Positions 6,915-13,944 of a stretch of DNA of 34,736 nucleotides are shown in pieces. Location: contig NZ_JEMA01000276.1 of assembly GCF_001589285.1 (NCBI RefSeq), positions 1-34,736 of the forward strand. Direction: 5' to 3'. The notes below the pieces were generated by a model. The model was given only the letters and a program-made list of their open reading frames with translations. It searched no databases and was not told the origin of the DNA. Position 1 is the stretch's first letter, and the number at the start of each line of letters is the position of its first letter. Both the position numbers and the translations under genes were made by a program. Source of the stretch: Sorangium cellulosum (GTDB lineage: Bacteria; Myxococcota_A; Polyangia; Polyangiales; Polyangiaceae).

Positions 6915-8429
6915 ATGCGAGCCGACCTCGTCCTCGGTATCGACCTGAGCACCACCGCCGCCAAGGCGGTCGCCTTCGACGCCGAGGGGCGCGTGCAGGC
7001 CGCCGGCCGGGCGCCCCTCTCGCTGGCGCGGCCGGCGCCCGATCGGTTCGAGCAGGATCCGCGGGACTGGTGGGCGGCCCTGTGCCGGGCGGTCGCGGAG
7101 GTCACGGCCGCGGTGGACCCGGGCCGCATCGCGGGGCTCGCCATCGCGCACCAGCGCGAGACCTTCGCCTGCCTCGATCGCGGCGGCGAGCCGCTGCGCC
7201 CCGCGATGCTGTGGCTGGACGGGCGCGCGCGCGGGCAGGTCGGCTCGCTCGTCGGCCGCATCGGGGCCGACCGGCTGCGGGAAGTGTCCGGAAAGGCTGC
7301 TGATTTTGGCCCGGCGCTGCCCAAGATCGCCTGGCTGGCCGAGCAGGAGCCGGAGACGCACCGCCGCACCGCGCTCTTCTGCGACGTGCAGGCCTACCTG
7401 GTGCAGGCGCTGACCGGGCGCGCCCGCACGAGCTGGGCGAGCGCCGACCCGCTGGCGCTGTTCGACATCGTCGCGCACCGCTGGTCGGAGGAGCTCTGCG
7501 GCGCCGTCGGCATCGCGCCCGACCGGCTGCCGGAGGCGCTCCCTCCCGGCGCGCCGCTCGGCGCCGTGTCGGAGGCCGCCGCGGCGGCCACCGGGCTGCG
7601 CGCGGGCACGCCGGTGCTGGCTGGCGGCGGCGACGGCCAGGTGGCCGGGCTCGGGGTCGATGCGCTGGACCCGCGGCGCGCCTACCTGAACCTCGGCACG
7701 GCGGTCGTGTTCGGCGTGTGGAGCCCGGAGCCGCGGCAGGACCCTGCCTGGCGCACGATGACAAGCGCCTCTGGCCGCGGCTACGTGCTGGAGAGCAGCC
7801 TGCGCAGCGGGGCGCTGCTCTCGGACTGGTTCCTTCGCCGCCTGCTGGGCGTCGATCCGCGCGACGGGGCCGCGATGGCCGCGATCGAGGCAGAGGCGGC
7901 GTCGCTGCCGCCGGGCAGCGACGGGCTGCTGCTCCTGCCCTACTGGGAGGGCGCCATGAACCCCCACTGGGACCCCGACGCCCGCGGCGCGATCCTCGGC
8001 CTGACGGACGCGCACGGGCGCGGGCACGTGTACCGCGCGCTGATCGAGGGCGTGGCGCTGGAGCAGGCGCTGGTGCTGGACCTGATGCGCGGCGCGGCGG
8101 GGATCGAGGTCGCGGAGTTCGCCGCGGTCGGCGGCGTCGCCGCCAGCGATCTCTGGTGCTCGGTCGTGGCCGACGCGACGGGCGTGGTCCTGGAGCGGTC
8201 CGAGACGGTCGAGGCGGCGTGCCTGGGCGCGGCCATGTGCGCGGCCGCCGGGGCCGGGCTGGCCGGGAGCATCGAGGCGGCCGCGAAGGCGATGCGCGGG
8301 ACGGCGACTGCGACGTTCCATCCCGATGCGGAGCGCCGGCGGCGGTATGCGGCGCTGCTGGGGATCTACAGGGACGTGTATCCGCAGCTCTCGGGGGTGA
8401 TTCGCCGCCTGTCGGCGTTCGCCAGGTAG
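6915..8429 (+). CDS. xylB: Xylulokinase-type FGGY carbohydrate kinase
   Basis: A 504-residue FGGY kinase. The N-terminal ATPase domain opens with LVLGIDLSTTAAKAVAFD (phosphate 1), followed by AHQRETFACLD and MLWLDGRA, which carries a sugar-binding aspartate. The second half has AGGGDGQVAGLG and NLGTAVVFGVW, then LLLLPYWEGAMNPHWDP and AAVGGVAASDLW, the adenosine site. These features fit xylulokinase, which phosphorylates D-xylulose, and the divergent polyol dehydrogenase supports a ketose substrate. The FGGY family is variable, so ribulose or other sugars remain possible. ATG 6915 matches the family N-terminus with GACGGG upstream. ATG 6888 or TTG 6879 would extend it by 9 or 12 residues. Confidence 0.88.
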   Translation: MRADLVLGIDLSTTAAKAVAFDAEGRVQAAGRAPLSLARPAPDRFEQDPRDWWAALCRAVAEVTAAVDPGRIAGLAIAHQRETFACLDRGGEPLRPAMLWLDGRARGQVGSLVGRIGADRLREVSGKAADFGPALPKIAWLAEQEPETHRRTALFCDVQAYLVQALTGRARTSWASADPLALFDIVAHRWSEELCGAVGIAPDRLPEALPPGAPLGAVSEAAAAATGLRAGTPVLAGGGDGQVAGLGVDALDPRRAYLNLGTAVVFGVWSPEPRQDPAWRTMTSASGRGYVLESSLRSGALLSDWFLRRLLGVDPRDGAAMAAIEAEAASLPPGSDGLLLLPYWEGAMNPHWDPDARGAILGLTDAHGRGHVYRALIEGVALEQALVLDLMRGAAGIEVAEFAAVGGVAASDLWCSVVADATGVVLERSETVEAACLGAAMCAAAGAGLAGSIEAAAKAMRGTATATFHPDAERRRRYAALLGIYRDVYPQLSGVIRRLSAFAR

Positions 8430-8464
8430 CGGGCGCGGGCCCTCGGTGCGGCCTGCTTCAGCCC

Positions 8465-8492
8465 ATCTCGAGGTCGCGCGATCGCGCGAGAT
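8465..8492. terminator. Nested palindrome downstream of kinase gene
   Basis: A perfect 16-bp palindrome TCGCGCGATCGCGCGA (8474-8489) lies inside an outer inverted pair ATCTCG (8465-8470) / CGAGAT (8487-8492). It is between the convergent kinase and Rpn-tail genes and could stop transcription from both. It has no true loop or T-tract, so a protein-binding or cruciform site is an alternative. Confidence 0.4.
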
Positions 8493-8533
8493 CGAAGGAG
8501 GGGATGTCTCAGGCGCCGTCCTGAATGGCTCGC

Positions 8534-8794
8534 TCAGCTCAGCCCGTCGAGCACCTCGGCGAGCGACGCGGCGACGGTGGCCCGCTCGAGCCACCGTTCA
8601 AGGGTCTCCGGATCCTTCTCGGCCAGGATGCGCTCCCGCGCGGCGTCCGGCACGACAATGCTGCGAACCCGGAGCACGGTCAGCACGGCACGCGCAGCCT
8701 CCTCGGCGCGACCCTCATTGAGGCCCTCCTTCCGCGCCTCGGCCCGAAGCTTCTGCTGGTACTCCTCCAACCACGCCCGGATCTCTGCGCTCAC
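8534..8794 (-). CDS. C-terminal tail of a Rpn/PD-(D/E)XK-type nuclease family protein, probable fragment
   Basis: An 86-residue ORF of the kind found at the end of Rpn/YhgA-like or DUF4351-type proteins, which are numerous in Sorangium-like genomes. It is a charged helical region (RAEARKEGLNEGRAEEAARAV), then VLRVRSIVVPDAARERI and a closing DPETLERWLERA...AEVL segment. The nuclease domain that normally precedes this is absent: the frame upstream runs about 55 low-complexity codons to a stop without family features. A GTG start at 8794 has GAGG 5 bases upstream, so a short protein could still be made. Either a decayed remnant or a stand-alone tail; the family call is from memory of the pattern. 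Confidence 0.5.
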   Translation of the reverse strand: MSAEIRAWLEEYQQKLRAEARKEGLNEGRAEEAARAVLTVLRVRSIVVPDAARERILAEKDPETLERWLERATVAASLAEVLDGLS

Positions 8795-9112
8795 ATCGTC
8801 CTCGTGCTGTGCCGCCCGATCGCGTCGGGATCGCCTCGCGGCAGGCGGGGATTCGCGCGGGACGACCTGGGCGCGCGGGCCCGGGCCTGGTACACCCCCG
8901 TCGATGAGCTCCGTGCGATCGCGGCGAGCTTGCGAAGGGGTGTGGTCATGACCTCCACGCGCTGTTCAAGGCGTTCGGACGCCTCGAAGCAGACCGCGCC
9001 ACACATCACAGCTCGTTCGTCCCGCGTCGCGATGGCGGCGGTCGGCGCGCGCCCTCCGCCCACTGCCCCCGTTGTCTTCGCATCGTTGGACCTCAAGGAA
9101 AGCCGAACATCT
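8795..9112. other. Spacer without recognisable gene
   Basis: About 320 bases between the Rpn-tail ORF and the VOC gene. No family, hairpin of note or clear promoter was seen. It may contain decayed upstream sequence of the Rpn-type gene, but no nuclease motif is readable in any frame. Confidence 0.5.
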
Positions 9113-9529
9113 ATGAAGCCTCGGATCACGGTCATCACCATCGGCGTCAACGATCTGGAAGCGGCGCTGCGATTCTACCGCGATGGCCTGGGGTTTCCCA
9201 CCGAGGGCATCATCGGTGAAGAGCTCGAGCATGGCGCTGTCGTATTCATCCAGATGCAGCCTGGCTTGCGGCTCGCTCTGTGGCCCCGCAAGAGCATCAG
9301 CCACGACACCGGGGTCGCGCCAGGTCCCGTCAGCCCCACCGAGATGACCCTGGGACACAACGTCGATTCAAGGGAAGAGGTCGATGCCGTCATGACAAAG
9401 GCAGGCGCCGCAGGAGCCACGATCGTCAAGCCCGCTCACGACACGTTCTGGGGCGGCTACTCGGGTTATTTCCAGGATCCAGATGGTCATCTATGGGAGG
9501 TCGTCTGGAATCCCCAATGGTCAGGGTAG
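9113..9529 (+). CDS. VOC family (glyoxalase/bleomycin resistance-like) protein
   Basis: A 138-residue vicinal-oxygen-chelate protein with the two beta-alpha-beta-beta-beta halves expected: ITVITIGVNDLEAALRFYRDGLGFPT at the start and GGYSGYFQDPDGHLWEVVWNP at the end. The pattern resembles the small VOC proteins annotated as glyoxalase or lyase, whose substrates are mostly unknown. A glutamate near the C-terminus (LWEVVWNP) is at a usual metal-ligand position, while a first-half His is not obvious, so metal binding is uncertain. ATG 9113 was chosen because the family fold starts there, with AAGGAA about 12 bases upstream. It appears monocistronic. Confidence 0.88.
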   Translation: MKPRITVITIGVNDLEAALRFYRDGLGFPTEGIIGEELEHGAVVFIQMQPGLRLALWPRKSISHDTGVAPGPVSPTEMTLGHNVDSREEVDAVMTKAGAAGATIVKPAHDTFWGGYSGYFQDPDGHLWEVVWNPQWSG

Positions 9530-9683
9530 GCGATGCCCAGCAAACCGCTGCACGCGGCCGCGTCGAGGAGCGCGGCGCGTGAGCGGCGACGTCGGGCGCC
9601 GAGAAGACAACGATCGGCCCGCTGACGCTGCTGCCTCGAGCGTCGGTCATGACGCGCGGCCTCCGTCATTGTATGGAGGCCCC

Positions 9684-10355
9684 ATGGAAGGTGGCGAGAC
9701 CCCTGAGGCTCAGCGGCTGCGCGCATGCGGTGGCACATTCAATCGGCTCGTCGCCCTGGGGCCGCTCGCGGGCGCCCTTGTTTCGGGCGCGCTGGCGTGT
9801 GGCTCTGGGAGACCTGTACCCCCGCCGGAGTCGCCGCAGCCGTCGACTGCTGCGCCGGACCAGACAGCCAGCAGCACCACCGCGGAACCTGGCCCGGCGC
9901 CGGCCCCCGGCGCCGGCGCGTCCTCGGCCACGGCGGCCGAACCTCCGCTCCGCGGACGCCTCCCGCCGGAGACGATTCGAGCCGTGGTTCGCGATAGCTT
10001 CACGTCGTTCCGCGCTTGCTACGAGAAGGCGCTCGCCAAGGACCCGAAGCTCGAGGGCCGTGTCGCCGTCCGCTTCCTGATCGACCGCGACGGCTCGGTC
10101 GCGTATGCTGGAGACGCCGACGCTCCGATCCAGCCGGCGCCTGGAGCGGACCCATCAATCGACGAGAAGTTACGTCGAGACCTGGAGTTCGAGCGCTTCG
10201 CGCGCGCCGCGATGGCGAGCCCGCCGGGCAAGCCCATGCCCGACAAGGATGTCGTGCGCTGCGTCGTGGCCGGCTTCAGGGAGCTCAAGTTTCCAGTACC
10301 CCAGGGCGGGCGCGTTACCGTCGTGTATCCGATCATGTTCTCGCCGCAGGACTGA
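9684..10355 (+). CDS. AgmX/PglI C-terminal domain lipoprotein
   Basis: A 223-residue predicted lipoprotein: hydrophobic segment ending ALAC (about residue 39), a long Pro/Ala/Thr/Ser-rich spacer (about 42-90), then a domain like the C-terminal AgmX/PglI domain of myxobacterial gliding-motility and TonB-like proteins. Diagnostic features are FRACYEKALAKDPKLEGRVAVRFLIDRDGSV, then CVVAGFRELKFPVPQGGRVTVVYP at the end, with the two conserved cysteines of the family. An insertion of about 40 residues separates the halves. Function is unclear: envelope interaction or energy transduction is suggested by the family. GGAG sits 6 bases before ATG 9684. Confidence 0.8.
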   Translation: MEGGETPEAQRLRACGGTFNRLVALGPLAGALVSGALACGSGRPVPPPESPQPSTAAPDQTASSTTAEPGPAPAPGAGASSATAAEPPLRGRLPPETIRAVVRDSFTSFRACYEKALAKDPKLEGRVAVRFLIDRDGSVAYAGDADAPIQPAPGADPSIDEKLRRDLEFERFARAAMASPPGKPMPDKDVVRCVVAGFRELKFPVPQGGRVTVVYPIMFSPQD

Positions 10356-10377
10356 GCGCGGCCCCGCGGGGTTGCGC
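10356..10377. terminator. Hairpin immediately after AgmX-type gene
   Basis: GCGCGGCCCC (10356-10365) can pair with GGGGTTGCGC (10368-10377) in RNA, using two G-U pairs. It contains the perfect palindrome CCCCGCGGGG. It begins one base after the stop codon. Likely a transcription end or 3' stabiliser; no T-tract. Confidence 0.5.
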
Positions 10378-10491
10378 GCACGCCAGGGTGCCCCGGTGCG
10401 CGTCTCGTCGCCAGGGGGAGCGCCGAGGCCGAGGGTGCCTGTTCGAGCAACCCGATGTGCCGCCCGGCGAGGGCTTGCTGCCGTCGCCGCG

Positions 10492-11217
10492 TCATCGTCC
10501 CGGGCGGAGGCGGGGAAGGGTGATCCTGAGATCCCAGTCGTACACGTCGATGCCCTCGGCTCCCTTCAGGAACTGGACGGCCCGGTACGTCGCAGGGGTC
10601 ATCAGTGCCTCCACGAGACACTTGAACAGGTAGTTGGACACGACCAGGGAAACGAAGAGATCCCAGCCGAAGACGCCGAACGCGCTCGCGACGACGACGA
10701 AGGCGACCGTATCGACGAGCTGTCCCACCAAGGTGCTCCCGATGGTCCGCATCCAGAGGGCCTTGCCCCCGGTGAGCACCTTCAGGCGCGCCAGCACGAG
10801 GGCGTTGGAGAGCCCGCCCATCAGGAATCCGGCGAGGCTCGCCGCGACGATGCCGCCGGAGCTCATGCCGCCGAGGATGGCATTGTAGGCGGCCTGTCCC
10901 GCATATCCTTCCCAGGAGGGGTCGCCGGGGAGCGCCTTCAGGACGAAGAACACGAGGGAACTGGCCGCCAGGGCGACGAAACCGGTCCAGATGACCCTCC
11001 GAGAGGTCCGAAAACCGTAGACCTCGGTGAGGATGTCGCCGAATATGTAGCTCACGGGAAAGAGCAGCGTCCCGCCGTCGAAGGCCATCGGGATTCCGAA
11101 GAGGGAAAAACCGAGGCTCACGATCTTCGCGGAGGAGGCGACGTTGCTGACGACGAGGACGCAGACGAAGGCGGCGGTGACCAGATCCAGGTAGCGTAAG
11201 GCGCGGGGAGAGTCCAT
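10492..11217 (-). CDS. yhhQ: Queuosine precursor transporter, YhhQ (DUF165/VUT) family
   Basis: A 241-residue multi-spanning membrane protein with about six hydrophobic segments. It carries the DUF165 signatures: VVSNVASSAKIVSLG near the N-terminus, GTLLFPVSYIFGDILTEVYGFRTSRRVIW in the middle, and TIGSTLVGQLVDTVAFV with VSNYLFKCLVEALMTPATY in the second half. YhhQ proteins take up queuosine precursors (preQ0/preQ1) for tRNA modification. No queuosine synthesis genes and no preQ1 riboswitch were seen next to it. ATG 11217 matches the normal family start. It is convergent with the AgmX-type gene. Confidence 0.93.
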   Translation of the reverse strand: MDSPRALRYLDLVTAAFVCVLVVSNVASSAKIVSLGFSLFGIPMAFDGGTLLFPVSYIFGDILTEVYGFRTSRRVIWTGFVALAASSLVFFVLKALPGDPSWEGYAGQAAYNAILGGMSSGGIVAASLAGFLMGGLSNALVLARLKVLTGGKALWMRTIGSTLVGQLVDTVAFVVVASAFGVFGWDLFVSLVVSNYLFKCLVEALMTPATYRAVQFLKGAEGIDVYDWDLRITLPRLRPGR

Positions 11218-11484
11218 GTTTGGAGGGACCAGGCATCATGGAAACGTGTCGGCCGCAAGGTCGATCCTGCTGGTTCCCGCGCCTGCCGACCGTGGCCGCG
11301 CCACCGGACAGGTCCGAGGAGCTCCGCCGTCGCCAGGCGAGGGTGGCACCGTACTCGCGCGCCTCCAGGCGCTTCGCCCCGCTGCGCGGGCGCCATCGGT
11401 GGCCTGGAGCGGCGCTGCGCGCGGTGCCCGATCAGCACGTCGCGCAAGTGGCCGGAGTTCGAGGCGCGCCATGCTGAGGCGGCG

Positions 11485-11509
11485 GTCATCAGCTCCAGGA
11501 GCTGATGAC
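11485..11509. repeat. 25-bp perfect palindrome with 1-base centre
   Basis: GTCATCAGCTCC (11485-11496) and GGAGCTGATGAC (11498-11509) are exact reverse complements around a single A. The arms are long for chance. There is no gene end here, so it may be a terminator of a lost gene, a regulator site or a recombination site. It shares TCATCA/TGATGA half-sites with the palindrome at 12089-12100. Confidence 0.75.
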
Positions 11510-11927
11510 GCCGAGAGGTCCGCGGTCGACGACGTGGGTATAGATCTCGATGTCTTCTCCCAGCGCGTCGCGTCAGCGCTGCAGCACATCCCCGGTGTCA
11601 TCGACGCGTTGACGACTGCCAGGATCCTTGTTGGTAGGAGAGCGCCGTGATGACGCGTCGCTGTGCCGCCGCCCAGCCCGGCGTTGGTGCAGACCGACGC
11701 TGCGCGCCCGTGGGACACCGGCAGGACGTTGGGCGGGAGGGATGACGGAGAAAATATGCGACACGTCCCCCGTGTCCACGTGAGAGGACCGGCAGCAGGA
11801 CGTGAGCCGTGACGGATTTCCCGTTTCCACCCGATGTGCCAGGAACGTGGCGCGGATTGTCGCGCGCCCAGCGCGAGCAGTGGCTCATCGCTGCCTGCAA
11901 TCGACATTTCAAGTGGATGAGGCAGCG

Positions 11928-12028
11928 CTGAACGTCGAAATGTCCCCCGGATATCCTCGATGCTGAACATCGAAATGTCCCCCGAATGTTCTCAATCCTG
12001 AACGCCGAAATGTCCCCGGATCTCTGGA
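11928..12028. repeat. Three direct repeats, period 35, resembling IS-end repeats
   Basis: The motif CTGAACrycGAAATGTCCCC occurs at 11928, 11963 and 11998, exactly 35 bases apart, with variable filling between. An inverted trace (CGACATTTC) lies just before, at about 11902. Repeated GGGGACATTTC-type blocks are typical of the multiple terminal transposase-binding repeats of IS21-like elements (general knowledge). No istA/istB coding sequence is left, so this would be an orphan end. Confidence 0.6.
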
Positions 12029-12088
12029 GAGACACCAGCTCGTCGAGCTCAAAAAATCGTGAACCCTCCACCTTTAAGGCATTGCCGC

Positions 12089-12100
12089 TCATCATGATGA
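12089..12100. promoter_or_regulatory. Perfect 12-bp palindrome upstream of DUF1592 operon
   Basis: TCATCATGATGA is fully self-complementary and lies about 125 bases before the DUF1592 start, in a locally AT-richer stretch. It could be an operator. No promoter hexamers were placed with confidence. Confidence 0.3.
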
Positions 12101-12224
12101 AATGAGACAATACCCAAGCGAGGCGCAGGCTCTCGAACGGCCTTTTCATGCTGATCGCAAAAAGCCGCCCTCGCTGCTTCTGTCCGGGTTCCCGGAGCCG
12201 GACATAACACCTGAGGTGAGCGCC

Positions 12225-13940
12225 ATGTACACCTGGAGGAGCGGCATCATCGTCGCCGCAATGTTCGCGGCTGGATGCATAGGTTCCGTCGGCGACGACC
12301 CGGTCGACACGGGGCCGGGCGGGGAAAGTTCCACCGGAGGCGCGGGCGGCAAGCCGGGCTCTCCGGGCTCCCCGAACGGGGGCACGGAGTGCAAGCCAGG
12401 GATCGCGCCTACCTCTCAGATCCGGCGCCTGACGAGCGCGCAGTACGACAGGACGATCCGCGATCTTCTGGGCGTCACGGCGCTCGCCGCGTCGGGCAAC
12501 GTGGCGCCCTCGACGCTGCTGGCGACGGACCAGGCTGGCAGCCTCACGGATCTTGGCTGGAGCTCCTACAGGTCCGTGGCCGAGATGATCGCGGCGCAGG
12601 TGATGGCCGACCCCGCGCTCAAGGAAAACTTCCTGAAGTGCACGCCCAGCGGCGACGGCGCCGCGTGCTTGCACGACACGATCGTCGAGTTCGGGCGGCG
12701 CGCTTTCCGCCGGCCGCTGACGCAGGCGGAGGTGGCGAGGTTCGATGCGATCGCGGCGAAAGGCCCCCAGATCACCGAGAACGGGACCCCGGAGGAGGTC
12801 GCCGAGGCGCTGCTGTACATGTTCCTGATCTCCCCCTCGTTCATCCAGCGCGCGGAGATCACGGAGGCGCCCGGCGACGCCGGGAGCTTCGTTCTGTCGA
12901 GCCACGAGGTCGCGTCCCGGCTCTCGTACATGCTCTGGGGGACGATCCCGGACGAGGCGCTGAACCAGGCCGCCGATCAGGGACAGCTATCGACCCCGGC
13001 GCAGATCCTCGCGCAGGCCCAGCGGATGCTGCAAGACCCCAGGGCCCGGCAGATGGTGGCCAGCTTCCATCGATACTACCTGGAGCTGGGGCCGAACACG
13101 CGCTGGGACTCGGCGCAGCGGGACACGACGATGTTCCCCGCGTTCGATCGCTCGCTCATCCCGATCATGGCGGAGGAGACCGAGCGCTTCTTCGATCATG
13201 TGGCCTTCACGCGCGGCGGAGGGTTCCAGGAGTTCTTCCTCAGCCCGATCGCCTTCGTGAACGCGGCGACGGCGCCGCTCTACAGGCTCGACCCCGCCAA
13301 TTTCGGGTCCGAGCTCCAGGAGGTCACGCTCGACCCGATCCAGCGGCCGGGGTTCCTGACGCGCGTGGGCTTCCTCAACGCGTACTCGTCGTACAACCGC
13401 ACCTCGCCGATCCTCCGCGGCGTGTTCATCACCAAGGACGTGCTCGGCATCGACCCGGGCACCCCGCCTCCCGGCGCGCTCGAGACGCCGCTGCCCGAAG
13501 GGGCCGATCTCGACACGAACCGCAAGCGCGTGGACGCGCAGACGGCGGGCGCCGCCTGCGCCGCGTGCCATCACAGCTTCATCAACCCGCCGGGCTTCGT
13601 GATGGAGGCGTACGACGCCGTGGGTGGGTGGCAGACGCAGGAAGCGTCCACCGGCGCGCCCATCGACACGGTCGCGGACGTGCGCATCGACGGGGAGCCC
13701 GTCAAGGTCACGAGCCCGGCCGATCTGATGGCGAAGCTCGCGGCCTCCCGGAACGCGCAGCGCCAGTACGCGCAGAAATGGGTCTCGTACGCCTACGAGC
13801 GCGATGGTCACCCGCTGGACTCGTGCACGGTGGACGATCTGACAGCGAAGATCACCGCCGGAGGCTACACGATCCTCGATCTCGTGACGGACCTCACGCA
13901 GTCTCCGTCGTTCCGGACCCGAGCCATTGAGCTGGAGTAG
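12225..13940 (+). CDS. DUF1592-type cytochrome-like lipoprotein (DUF1587/1592/1588/1585 family)
   Basis: A 571-residue exported lipoprotein: the N-terminal hydrophobic segment ends AAGC, followed by a Gly/Ser/Pro-rich linker. The rest follows the order known for the planctomycete and myxobacterial DUF1587-DUF1595-DUF1592-DUF1588-DUF1585 proteins: QIRRLTSAQYDRTIRDLLG (about 68-86), FGRRAFRRPLTQAEVARF (about 152-170), SRLSYMLWGTIPDEAL (about 230), a central helical part, RTSPILRGVFITKDVLG, and CAACHHSFINPPGF. The CAACH is a haem c attachment motif, so this is probably a periplasmic or surface haem protein. Function is unknown. Start 12225 begins the signal, with GAGGTGAG close upstream. The DUF1552 gene follows after 4 bases. 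Confidence 0.9.
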   Translation: MYTWRSGIIVAAMFAAGCIGSVGDDPVDTGPGGESSTGGAGGKPGSPGSPNGGTECKPGIAPTSQIRRLTSAQYDRTIRDLLGVTALAASGNVAPSTLLATDQAGSLTDLGWSSYRSVAEMIAAQVMADPALKENFLKCTPSGDGAACLHDTIVEFGRRAFRRPLTQAEVARFDAIAAKGPQITENGTPEEVAEALLYMFLISPSFIQRAEITEAPGDAGSFVLSSHEVASRLSYMLWGTIPDEALNQAADQGQLSTPAQILAQAQRMLQDPRARQMVASFHRYYLELGPNTRWDSAQRDTTMFPAFDRSLIPIMAEETERFFDHVAFTRGGGFQEFFLSPIAFVNAATAPLYRLDPANFGSELQEVTLDPIQRPGFLTRVGFLNAYSSYNRTSPILRGVFITKDVLGIDPGTPPPGALETPLPEGADLDTNRKRVDAQTAGAACAACHHSFINPPGFVMEAYDAVGGWQTQEASTGAPIDTVADVRIDGEPVKVTSPADLMAKLAASRNAQRQYAQKWVSYAYERDGHPLDSCTVDDLTAKITAGGYTILDLVTDLTQSPSFRTRAIELE

Positions 13941-13944
13941 GCCC

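Larger units (their letters stand above)
11218..12224. other. Gene-poor, apparently decayed spacer
   Basis: About 1 kb with no ORF showing both codon bias and a recognisable family. It contains a 25-bp palindrome (11485-11509), three 35-bp direct repeats (11928-12028) and a perfect 12-bp palindrome TCATCATGATGA (12089-12100). Base composition drops around 11930-12110. The mix of repeats and broken frames suggests the remains of a mobile element upstream of the DUF1592 operon; no transposase motif is readable. Confidence 0.55.

Noticed and set aside
6882..8594. 570-codon open frame antisense to the xylulokinase-type gene
   Set aside because: Arg/Ala/Pro-rich shadow of a GC-rich gene; the opposite strand has a complete, recognisable FGGY kinase.
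8525..9112. N-terminal extension of the VOC gene (frame open back to 8525)
   Set aside because: The upstream part overlaps the Rpn-tail ORF, is low complexity, and the VOC fold starts right after ATG 9113.
11236..11970. 244-codon minus-strand open frame in the decayed spacer
   Set aside because: Runs through the palindrome and repeats, with no recognisable domain or normal codon pattern.
11928..12028. CRISPR-like array
   Set aside because: Only three units, repeats are imperfect, the 'spacers' are about 15 bases and related to each other, and no cas gene is present.
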